The position numbers and the translations under genes were made by a program. A stretch of DNA of 36,438 nucleotides from Rhizomucor pusillus (Eukaryota; Mucoromycota; Mucoromycetes; Mucorales; Lichtheimiaceae), in NCBI GenBank assembly GCA_900175165.2, contig FWWN02000192.1, forward strand, positions 1 to 36,438. Reading direction: 5' to 3'. Shown piece by piece: positions 23,274 through 33,647 of this stretch; position 1 is the stretch's first letter, and every line of letters begins with the position of its first letter. The notes under the pieces were generated by a model, which was given only the letters and a program-made list of their open reading frames with translations, was not told the DNA's origin and did not search any database.

Positions 23274-25565
23274 TTATGCAGTTTTCTCAAACTCGTCAGG
23301 GTTGCCAATGACTCTGATAGTTTCCGAAGAGTTTTGATATCTGTGCCGCATTCGATGAGGACGGTCTGCTGGAGTCGTGCTTGATCTTATGTCCTTTTCT
23401 CGCTTCAAGTGCATTGCAGCTGTTGCCTCCTCGTAAGCTTGCGTTCGCAGCATTGGACCGTTGTAAATGAATGCTAATACTACGCAGAAACCAGCAATAG
23501 CGGCCTGGAATATCAGCGCTCTGAACATATTGTTTGGAGGATCGCCGTTAGGGTTTCTAAACTTGTCCATAACGAGGACGAGGATGAAGCCAATGATTTG
23601 AGCTGCTTGCCAAAGGACAGATGTGGATATTGATTCAGGAACAGGGTATGTTGCTAAAATAGCGGTTAGATTTACCACATATAATCCTTGCTTTGCTGTT
23701 GAATGAATTAATTACCCTCAACGCCTAATTCGATGACAACCGGGATCATGAATGCCAAAAAGAACTGGTTCAATGCATTAACGTATAATATGGCTGCAAA
23801 AGAATCTCTGCTGACTATACAACAGCGAACACCGCGTTACTCTTGGCTTGCATATAGCAAAAATATGGTGGTGTGCTAACAGTATTTCCTTACCGACGAA
23901 CACTAGAGCAACATAAGTGCTACACATGAACGGAGCCATCATCTTCAAAAAGAGTTTATGTCTCTTCGTAGCATCTAACATGGGGCCTGCGACAACTATC
24001 GAGACATTTCGTGCGTCAATGGAATAGAACATTTCGTCGACAACGATATAGACCACTTACAGCAACCCAAGGTACCCGCAAAGATACCGACGGCAACAAT
24101 GTTACCTGATTCTGCATCAGAGTAACCGTACGGAGTAATTGCTTGATTCGTGAGACCGCCCCAAGCAATGCTGAGACCAATGTTAAGCCCGTGGATACCA
24201 CAGAGGATCCAAAAGTGCACATTCTTGAACAGGACAACGGTGCTCTGTAGAACAGACACTTTATCTTGGCTTCGGTGCGATTGCAAATCCAAAGATGGAG
24301 GAGCTGGTGGTTTTGCTGGTAGAAATATATGTGGAACAAGAGCTGCTGTGCAGATAGCTGCTACTAGAATCAACTGGTAGTACAAGAATCGTTGTCAATA
24401 GTTTGCACTCTACTTTTGTTCTTTTCATACGTAGGCAAAACGCTGCTTACGGTAAACTCAATTTTGCTTTCGCCCGTTGCCACAGCCGGCATTAAAAACA
24501 TTGCAATGATACCACCATAGTTCGAAGCTGTATCGTTGTATGCAAGTTAACGAATAATTTATATACTGCTTTCCCAGATGAGCATACATACCGACGAACA
24601 TTCCGGCTGTTGCCCGTCTGTTCTCTGTGAACCAGACGGTGGCGAACTATTAATTGGAGATGAATCTATTTAGCTTTACCTTTCTAAAATGCATGGATAC
24701 GGGTTTAAGATATTCACCTTGGTCATGATGTTAAGTGTCAGAGGGCTTCCAATCGAAGCAATAACCTGACCAATCATCATGACAGCATAAGAAGGAGGAT
24801 TGATCTTGACAGCTACCCATCGGATCCAACAACCAGCTGCCGTCAATATGCCAGCAACAATAAGCTTCGGTGCCATTAGCATCTCACATGACTTTCATGT
24901 TTGCAAAGTTTAAATTTTAAAGTTATCAAACAACTTACTGACTTTTTGACGCCCAACGTTTCAAATGCCCAGCCGGTTCCAAAGCTGATGACAATGTAGA
25001 CAATGCTCATGATATTGTAGAGCCAGTTGATGGCGGTGAGATTGACGTTGAGGTAGCTGGCTATCACATTTGGGATCGGGTTGAATGTATTTTGAAAGAT
25101 GGAGACGGCCGACCGTAATATGACGAGAAAGAACAGGGCGACCCAAGCAATCGGGTATGTCCGAAACTCTGCTTGCGATGACGACGAAGAAGAGGATATT
25201 GGAGATGCTACGTCGCCTTCCTCTTCATCTTGCACTTTTTGTTCCATAACAGACATGTGTGTTGGATCGACGATAGTGTGGCTCGTATTCCTTCCATCCG
25301 ATGACGCTTCTGAAGGCACAGTCGTCGCAGATGCTGATGTATGATGGCTAGAGCTGGATGCAGTTCGAGCTAGCGGTCGAGGCTGTCGAAACCATACACT
25401 TGTGTCGTTTCCAACTGACGGAATGCTGTCTGCAGCTGCACTATGATTCAATGGATTCGGTAGAGAGTGGCTCGAGTTACCGATAGTTGACATTGTCGCT
25501 TGGTCGCGACGATCCGGTTGATAGTGATGAAAAGAATAGTCTGTTGTTGATTTGTCGCTCTTCAT
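23274..25565 (-). CDS. MFS transporter, SLC49 (FLVCR/DIRC2)-like
   Basis: Eight exons: 24939-25565, 24718-24864, 24592-24646, 24451-24527, 24061-24373, 23894-23995, 23716-23814 and 23274-23653, 599 aa. The first roughly 135 residues are a polar, serine-rich cytosolic tail ending in an S7 run. The first membrane helix begins near YPIAWVALFFLVILRS (138-153) and about twelve helices follow, with a loop of about 35 residues (KPPAPPSLDLQSHRSQDK...) between the two halves. Family marks: GVKKS at the end of helix 2, GCWIRWVAV, and ASIGSPLTLNIMTKFATVWF followed by TENRRATAGMF. These fit SLC49 members (FLVCR1/2, DIRC2), which move choline, haem-related compounds or pyridoxine in animals; the substrate in fungi is not known and cannot be read from this sequence. 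A second acceptor for exon 2 would add LMAPK-type residues. Confidence 0.85.
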
Positions 25566-26834
25566 ACTTCTTTCTAGTTAGCGTGCGTGGTAATGTAAAA
25601 TTGAGTGCGCGTTTTATGCTCGTGTCGTTAATGAATGGAAGGACGCTGCTCAAGGAAGCCTGCACACTAAAGGATAGACAAGAAGGGGTGCCAAAAGCTA
25701 AAGGAAAAAATAAAAACAAAAGCAGAGTTTAGATAGATGAAAAGGAAGAAAAGAAATAAGAAAGACGCTAGATACTGTTGGAGTTCTGTTTTAAGTGAGA
25801 ATTCGAACCGGATGAATTCAATTCATGAATGAATGGAACCCCCGTTAGCCGACATCATCGTTATATTCATTGCTACGAAGAATCCGGTCTTCTTCCCGGT
25901 GCTTGGTTTGCATGATTCACTCACGACGGAAGTCGTTTTGTATTCATTCATCTTGTATACTTTATAATATTCTATTTGGCAGTAGATGACATTTTTAAAG
26001 GTGTCAAAATAGTAGTAACAACCATGTTCCCGGTTTTCTGCCAATTTACAAAGCCAAGTCGTTCTTGCAAATGCAGACATCATCCTTTTAGTTCTATGGA
26101 GAAGCATGCACCAGCGGGGGAAGGGTCAATCTATGGATCTGTGCATGCGTGTTTTCGTGTTAGAGAAGGGAAAAGCCTAGATACTCCCAGGCTATTGAAG
26201 CTGGTCGTTATGCTAACTATCCACGACCGCAAAAGTTGTGCCATCCGCGCAGTTCAGCATGAATGCATGTTAGTACCCGAAAAAACTACATAAACAGGCC
26301 ATCATCAGCCCCTTTTGCCGCTTTGCTTTTCAAAACACACGCACGTAGCAGCGAAGAAATTAGAATATGCATTTAAGGTGCAAAAGTTTTTCCTGGTCGA
26401 ACTCCCTAGAATGAACCAATTGTGTATAAATTCAAATGTGAGCTGGTAATCCATCCGAGTTCGCACGAGCACCCTTCCTGACATGCAAACTCTTCCGTTC
26501 TATCTGTTTGAAAACGTCCATCCACTTTGAGGATGCTGGTTTACTTCAAGCTGCATTGTCCTCGTTTTGAGGAGCAGGTGGAGACGCATGCTATCCGTGC
26601 GTGGTGACCATGTGCGCAAAACAGTGAGGCAGCAGACAGTCCCGGCTTTATGTTCGGGTCGCTGCTACCAGACGCTCGCGAGTACTAGAATATTTAACAA
26701 ACAACGTCTACCCCTTTTGCAAACGGCCCTCACAACGACGTGTATTTGCATAATAATAAACAATTGTATAGTCCTCTCCATCGAACATGTATATTTTTTT
26801 TTGTTTTTTACGAAGTTGATAAGGAGACGATGGA
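25566..26834. other. Intergenic between MFS transporter and BORCS6-like gene
   Basis: The upstream flank of the transporter. Small plus-strand frames (25976-26293, 26567-26875) carry no motif and overlap nothing conserved. No repeat, RNA gene or coding signal that I can support. Confidence 0.55.
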
Positions 26835-27306
26835 TCACCGAATTGCTGACTGTAGTTGATCCAGTGCCTTGTTGATAGTTTTGCTAAATATTGTTTCTTG
26901 AATGAATATTTTATGCAAATCACATGCATACTGTAGCAGCATTTTACATTTCTTTCGCAAGCGTTTGCAGCTGCACAAAATCCTTGTCGAGCTCGTCGCA
27001 CTCGGTGATCAGTCGTACGGTATTTTTTGTACATTTCTCGATTTCGTCAGCGTATGCTTCAGCGGACAGGGTATATGCGAGGCTCGCCTCAGCAGTTGAG
27101 TTTGCCATCTACTATACCCACACATGGTTAGCATGACCCTTGTGGTTCAATGCTGCCTCTTTCTCGACCTGTGTCATTTGCTGCTGTAGATTCTCTACCG
27201 CTTTAGCAAAGCTCTGCGACAGCTCTGTAGCTCTGCGTTGGAGATCATTTACTAGCTCCGTATCGATCGGAATGCTGGCACGTTGCTGATGACCATGATC
27301 TGACAT
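26835..27306 (-). CDS. Small coiled-coil protein, BORCS6-like (DUF2365 type)
   Basis: Three exons: 27169-27306, 26948-27108 and 26835-26883, 115 aa, all helical. The reading starts MSDHGHQQ, then SIPIDTELVNDLQRRATELS, then VENLQQQMTQMANSTAEASL, YADEIEKCTKNTVRLITECD, ELDKDFVQLQTLAKEIK, and ends INKALDQLQSAIR. The order (an I-D-x-x-L-V-x-D-L start, a long helix with regular L/M spacing, and the EL-K/D end followed by LA-x-x-IK and a closing L-x-x-L) resembles the C-terminal domain of BLOC-1-related complex subunit 6, which in animals helps position lysosomes through Arl8 and kinesin. The animal protein has a long N-terminal extension that is absent here. The first intron uses a weak donor (CAG|GTCGAG), accepted because the joined frame is uninterrupted and heptad-like. 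Family call is from memory of the domain pattern. Confidence 0.7.
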
Positions 27307-27601
27307 TGCAAAGAAAAGAGCCAAATAATGGATAAAAAAGAAATGTACTTGTATAGATGGAGAGACACGCTCAAGTAAAGTACAAGGGTGATTTTCCCTT
27401 TTCTTGTTACTTTCTTTCTTTCCTTTCTTTTTGATGTGAAGAATTAAATATAGAGTTGCTTGTTTGTCTTTTTTTCCTGAGAGAGAACAACAGTAGAAAA
27501 CATTGGGAAAAGGACGGTCTTTGAGTGTGAGGGAAAGTAAGAAAATTGACAAAAAAAAAGAAAAAAGAGAATAAGAAGCGCTCTGCCCTTCTAAAGGTTA
27601 T

Positions 27602-29169
27602 TTAGTGGTGGTGGGATTTTCGGTACACTTTCAAGCCATCGTCCTTTGAGTCCTTCTTGATGGCGATACCGATGGCCTCGTTGTCCGGATCGAAGCTGGT
27701 GTAGAAAGCATTGACAAAAGCGTTGCCGAGAATCCAGTCGCGTTCAGAGTCACCACGCTTGATAAGAGTGCGGCAGCAATCACGGTCAGCATCGACCTCG
27801 GTAGTCCAGTACTTGGGCGGCAACTCGACAATGTGGTCTTCAAGGGTGAGCTTCAAGGTAGGCAAGTTCTTGATCTCGGAGCACTTGACAGCATAGGTCT
27901 TTCGAGAATGTTCGTACTTAAGACCAAAGGCTTCCTCAAAGAGATCAGCTATTTGATAAAATGGAGTTAGCAACACACTGATGCAGGTGAAAAAGAGATA
28001 CGATATTTTAACACAGTACCTTGGTCAGAAGGCATGGTAATGTAGTTGGTCGAGGAGCTGATAACGGCGATAGCCATGTGCTTCTGCTTGATGTTAAGAA
28101 CATTGTCGAAGTTGGCATCCTTGATGCAAACGTCCCAGTTTCTGGTAGAGCCCTCTACGGGATCGGCCAAAGGGATATATTCCATATCGCCCTTAATCAG
28201 GCTCTTGTCAACACCACCCAAAATCAAGTAACCAGCGGGCTCTTCCTTGTTGGTACGCTTCTGGAAACCAAAACCGCCAGAAGTGACCTGGCCGCCATTG
28301 TTACCGCTATTGTCAGTGGTGGCGGGTTGGCCAGTGGTAGTGCCGCTGCTGGGAACTGGAGAGGCAGCTGCAGAGCTTTGAGGAACAGCGCCGCTGCTGG
28401 CAGCGGGAACAGTGCCGTTGGTCGAGCCACTGGGAGTGGTACCGGTGGTGCCGCCAGTGTTGGTATTGTCGCCGGTGTTAGTGGTGGCGCCGCCGGTGTT
28501 GGTGTTACCGCCAGTGTTAGTGCCGTCCTGGTTGAAACCGCTAGAGTCGGAAGTAGTGTAGAAACCAAATTGAGAGCTCTGGATACCGCTACCCTGTTGG
28601 TAAGCGTTGGGAACGAAAGCTGAAGAAGCCATGTTGGCGTCACGTTTCTGGAGCTGACCTCCGTGGATCTTGGTCTTGTTAAAGTCGACAGCGCGACCGA
28701 GACCAAGATAGCCATCGAAGCCCTTATCGAATCCGCTCATACGGTAAGCGCCGCCGAAAGGCATGTCGTGGACGGTCAAGCCGTTGAAAGAGACAGTGTC
28801 GATGTAGACGTGAGTGTCGACGCATTCGTCCCCGTAGTCCACCGAAAATTTCTCGCCGGTTGGGACAGAGGTCTTCGAACGACGAGCGTAGTATGTGCAA
28901 CGATCCAAGCAGTTTTCGGACTTGCATCGAGAGCCCCGAACCCAGGAGTAACCTGTAGTCGTATCAAAGACGAGCGTAAATTCCTGAGGTGGGGTGCCAA
29001 TTTGCACTTTGCCGGCGAGAACTCCATTTTCAAGAGCCTCGGCAGCAGCGGTGACGACACCATCGCTGGTGCGGCGGTAAAGAGGGATTTTGTAGGGTTC
29101 CGGTTCAGCAGCAAAGGCTGTGAGTGCAAGCTGGGCAAGCGTGGCCAAGCAAAGAATGGTAGAGCGCAT
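27602..29169 (-). CDS. Secreted aspartic-protease-like protein, probably inactive
   Basis: Two exons: 28020-29169 and 27602-27948, 498 aa. Residues 1-20 are a signal peptide ending in TAFA. There is a short N-terminal segment, then the pepsin fold: GKVQIGTPPQEFTLVFD, flap tyrosine Y112 in VDYGDE, and GFDGYLGLGR at 150-159. The first active-site motif is D69-T70-T71, not D-T-G. The second, normally D-T-G-T/S, is S371-S372-S373-T374 (VISSSTNYITMP), so the second catalytic aspartate is lost. A linker of about 90 residues rich in T, G, N, S, P and A (210-300) lies between the lobes before GYLILGGVDKS. KR pairs occur at 175-176 and 304-305, on either side of it. The C-lobe ends in YRKSHHH. The intron is GT-AG, in frame. 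Expected to be secreted or wall-linked and to bind rather than cut peptides (inference). Confidence 0.88.
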
Positions 29170-31946
29170 CGTGCTGTGTGTATATGTCGATTAGACTACA
29201 ATCGATAGAAAATCAAGGATTGGCAAGGGTTGCTGGGGGAGAAGTATCAATCGATGGTGGAGAGGGCTAGCAATGTCGCGTACAAAGTGTTAAAAAAAGC
29301 AGTAACATCAAATGTGGTAAGCTTTTGTTTACATACGCTTCCTATTTCTCGATTCTTTTGCGGTGCCTCGGATTGTCTATAGCAGTTGGAGAAAGAAAGA
29401 GGAAAAGAAAGAAAAGGAGCGCTAGGGGAGATGCCGGAAAAAGTCGAAAAGAAATGAATGTAAATTTGCAAAAGGAAAAGATCAAGCTACGGATGAAGGG
29501 AGTTTTAAAGAGCTATTACAGGGGCGATGGCGATTGGATGGTCATCAAAATGAATGTAACAGTTGAGCAGCAGAACACACACAATTGGCCATTACCATCT
29601 CAGACTAGACTTATAATTAGTTACTCCTTATGCTTCTGGACATGAACCCTTTGGGGGTCTTCCAAGACCGTCGCACAGCACTTTTACATAAATGTAGGAC
29701 AAGGATGATTGACCGCTTCTATCTATTTCAACATGTAAACTCGCGTTTGAAAATAAATAGTGTACATACAATTCAAACTAGACGATTTCAGGTACAAGCG
29801 TAAACATAATTAGTAGAAGGCGCTTGCAGAAAACGAAAAGGAAAAATAAGCTGCAAGGCACGGAAAACAGTAGAAAAGATCATATCTTGCAACGGTACCT
29901 GGGAATCAAAATCTAGCGATTCATGAACCATGTCGTATCTTAGAAAAGTACGGGCCCGGTACACGGGGAGTGCTTTTAGCTTCCTTAAATGACAATAATC
30001 AAAGCAAGCAACGGTGCCAGCCAGAGGTGTCACTCAAGAATAACAATAAGAATTTGGCAAGGAAGATGCACCAATGGAAAGAGAGCAACAGCAACTTATT
30101 GAAAGGCGAGGAAAACAAAAGGAGACACGGCATATACTCACAGTGTCTGTAAACTCTTGAGCGTCAAAGCGTGTAGTAAATCATTGTTTCTGTATAGTCG
30201 GAAGTAGATGCCCGGATCGGATAATGCAATTTATGATGACAATGTCCAGCTCTTTGCCTATTAGTCGCCATCAACAGGACGGCTTTGAAAAGCATAGGAA
30301 AGACTAACGCTTCCATTTCTACAACCAATACATCGTCAATTTTCAAGTTGGGATGTTCCTAGTAGGCGGCGGCCCTGGTTCGTTACTTACTTCATTGCCT
30401 TCTTCCTGAATTTGCCAACCACCCCCAAAAAAGAGAGATTGCAGCAGCGGATATCCTTTCCAACAGCCGCGGTCAGGACCGCCCTAGCCACAGTTCTTTG
30501 CATGCCGAGAACTGCAACGCACCAGTCGATCCCTTTACTATTTCAACGCCCGCTATGCAAATACTGAGGGTCAGAAAAAAATAAAGGGCTACTCTGATAT
30601 CGTCACTAACTTGGCTTCCTTGCCTCTGGATGCTCAATGATTGTCTTGGCACATCAGCCACCATCATCCTGGCGGCTTTTGCCTTACCAATTCATGAAAC
30701 CGCATCTGCGACTAACCATCTAATGGAAAGGCAAATTTCTTTTTTCAGTATTGTGCTACCTCGCCTTATCGTTACACAACAAGGATTAATGTGCACACAC
30801 ACGCACTGGATGCCCAGGTGATACGTACGTAAACAAGAATATACGCATGTATATATACGTTGTTAGGTACGGCGTAGTAGGCAGCTAGCATTCGCGAGTT
30901 AACCTCGAAAGGCAGGTGTTTATGTCTCGCGTGCTGATTGATCGATTGTTTACGTTTTATTTCTCTGTTTTCCATCTGCTACTGCCTGTTGTTTATGTCC
31001 AGGCGGCGCACATGCGCGTTCATAAAATCACAATAGTCAGTAGAAAATAATGGAACCAGAAAATTGCACACGAGGGATATTGATCGGCATCAATAGTTGG
31101 AGGGCTAGAACTACAAAGCTGGTTCTCGAATGGAGCAACCCCAACCCTGCCTGGGCCTCAAGTGGCGCACACAGACAAACACACGCGGAAAGACAAGTGT
31201 GGCGAACCCTCCCCTTTAAACGGTAACTTTTTACGTGTGTGTTACAACGTAACACGGTGTGCATTTTCCCGGGCCTCGACAAGGCTGCTGGACCTTTTTT
31301 CTGAGAAACAAGATGGGGTGTCACAAATTGAAGCAAAAATGCTCAGATTGGATAGCGACCACGATTTTGCCGCCGCCGACCGCCAGCTACAACTAGCCGT
31401 TTAGTCGTTGCCTTACTGCGGTTCGTCATCTGCAGCTAGTGGAGTGTTTCTAAAATCGTCCTTATCATCGTTTCAATAACTAAACGAATTTGCGAGCAAT
31501 CTTATTTCTGCCATCGAACCAACGAAATCATTTGCTTCCGATAGCTGAAGGGAAAAATCCTGCCATTTTAAGAGAGAAGAGCGCATCATTGCTCTAGTGT
31601 GAGGACGTGGTTATTTTTAATCCCAACTTTCTAGTTTTTGGATCGATGCGTAGTTGAATGGCATAGCGAATATTTGCAGCTAGAACTCTCTGGGTATAGA
31701 AATTAGCATATACTAATTCGTAAGTGCATATCACACTTCGCATGAATACTGAAAAGTACAACTCTTTGCTATGCGCATAAACAGCATTCCATCAAGTACA
31801 GTCCAATGACTTAAATATATCTCAAGTACATGGATACAAGGAAGCGATTTTTAGCAAAAATCATACAGTTTTGGGCAATTCATGAAATTTGCATGATGGC
31901 GGACTTCGGGTCGCGCGCATCTTCGTCGTTTTCTGCTGTTTACGAT
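29170..31946. other. Long intergenic region, no confident gene
   Basis: 2.8 kb between the protease-like gene and AOS1. On plus, an open stretch of about 50 codons at 30488-30640 reads FACRELQRTSRSLYYFNARY and on through NLASLPLDAQ before a TGA. On minus, 30164-30346 reads KIDDVLVVEMEALVFPMLFK. Both look protein-like but stand alone and match no family I know; they may be remains of a gene or element. GA-rich and CA-rich short tracts occur at about 29390-29430 and 30790-30800. Confidence 0.4.
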
Positions 31947-33442
31947 ATGTCTACAGAGGGAATCACGCAAGGTGCCCTTTTTGAATCACACACTCGTGCA
32001 GTGAGAAAATCGCGACTTACCAGGACGTACAAAAAAACTAGACGAAGCGGTATTGTACGATCGACAGATCCGCCTGTGGGGTCTCGCTGCTCAGCAAAGG
32101 CAAGCGACGGAACGCACATACACACTCACAGAAAGCATTAGCTAACTATCCCGTCCAACGTAGAATTCGCGACGCGAACGTGCTGGTCGCTGGATTGCGA
32201 GCATTGAGCAACGAAGTTTGCAAGAATCTCGCGCTCGCGGGTATCGGAAGCATCACGATCCTGGATCACGAGATCGTAACCGAAGAGGACCTTGGTGCTC
32301 AGTTTTTTCTTAGCGATAGCGACATCGGCAAGAACGTTGGTAGCATAATGATCTGCTTTTTTTTCTATCTCTTAACTGACACGTATATATATCTTAGCGA
32401 GCAGTGGCGTCCGCTCCGGCTATCCAGTCTTTGAATCCGCGCGTAGATGTGGTTGTAGACCAAGAAAATATCAACGATAAACCCGATGCGTACTTTCTCG
32501 AGTTCGACATTGTATGTCTTGTTCATAAGGATCTCGACGTTGCCGTTAGTATATAATCCCAGGCTGTATTTGAACAAATACTGAGATATCATAATTAGGT
32601 ACGGATCAATGAGCTAAGACGAAATGCCGGCAAACCCTTTTACACAGCAGATGCATTTGGATGGTTCGGATACATATTCTGCGACTTGAAGAGCCATTCT
32701 TATATTGAGTATGTTCGTAACCGGTTGCGATAATGCGACAACACCATGTCTTGTAACATGCTCTACTCTTAGAGAACGGAAACAAATGCCAACAGATCCA
32801 AAATCTGGACAAGAGCCCACCATTATCCGAAACTCTCGTGTCGAAAGTTACGTGGGCCTCCGAGACTCGCTAAAAAAGACATGGACAGAGAAAGAATTAC
32901 GAAAGTTACGGCGGCAGACACCCCAATTGAGTTTCATGATACACAGTAAGCATAGACTCTCTTTTGATATTTATTGCGAGATTAACTGTTCAACTCGCGG
33001 TATATAGTCTGGATGAGATTCCAACAGCAACATGGGCGGAAACCGACACGGGATGATGTATCGACATTGCTAGAAAACAAAGCTCGATACCTTGGAGAAA
33101 TGGGTGTGAATGATCCTAGCAAACTGGATGATGAATTGATCAAGTAAGCAGCATCTTTTGGATATTTAGCTATGTATTGTTAAAAAGAATGTACCGGTTT
33201 CTACTAGCAACTTTATATCCCTGTACGATACCGAAATGGCGCCCGTAGCTGCCATTGTCGGTGGCGTACTGGCTCAGGAGATCATCAAAGTCCTGTCTGC
33301 CAAGGAACTCCCCATCCAGAATTGGTTCTACTACAACGGATTGGATGGTAAGAAGAGAAAGAGAGAAAACTTTTTGGCAACATAGATGTTATGCTAAATT
33401 GCTACAATTACAGGCACAGGTCTAGTTTTACAATTAGAATAA
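31947..33442 (+). CDS. AOS1: SUMO-activating enzyme subunit Aos1/SAE1
   Basis: Aos1 pairs with Uba2 as the E1 that adenylates SUMO. Nine exons: 31947-31971, 32042-32099, 32164-32335, 32398-32544, 32599-32708, 32773-32945, 33008-33143, 33209-33347 and 33414-33442, about 329 aa. Landmarks: VLYDRQIRLWGLAAQ, VLVAGLRALSNEVCKNLALAG, TILDHEIVTEEDLGAQF, YTADAFGWFGY, DTEMAPVAAIVGGVLAQEI and NWFYYNGLDGTG. As expected for Aos1 there is no catalytic-cysteine domain. Intron 2 needs a GC donor (AAAG|GCAAGC); introns 3 and 4 use GTTGGT and GTTAGT. The start MSTEGITQ is preferred; an in-frame ATG at 31830 would add 39 residues. My hand count leaves a one-base doubt near 33240 (exon 8), so the frame there should be rechecked against the read data. 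Convergent with HOM3. Confidence 0.88.
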
Positions 33443-33647
33443 AGACTCGACATTGGATGGCAGAAGAAATCAAAAACTTTTTTTCCTTATTGTTTCTAAA
33501 GCGTGTTGAACTATCTATTGCATATAGTAAAATGTAAAAGGTGGGCGGATAAGGGGAGATGGAGGTAAATATTGAATACGTTTGAGGATGATATGCGTGT
33601 GGTTAAGGTTGTTGAAACGGATATGGAGAGTGCCTTCTTGCAGTACA

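Noticed and set aside
25795..25815. GTTCGAA-like string resembling a tRNA T-arm (B box)
   Set aside because: No A box or cloverleaf stems nearby; no tRNA can be folded by eye.
28021..28623. 200-aa plus-strand frame rich in G, A, S and V opposite the protease-like gene
   Set aside because: Shadow of the low-complexity linker; the minus strand has the signal peptide and pepsin-fold motifs.
31830..31946. In-frame upstream ATG that would extend AOS1 by 39 residues
   Set aside because: Extension is not like Aos1 N-termini, and the family usually begins shortly before YDRQIRLWG; kept only as an alternative.
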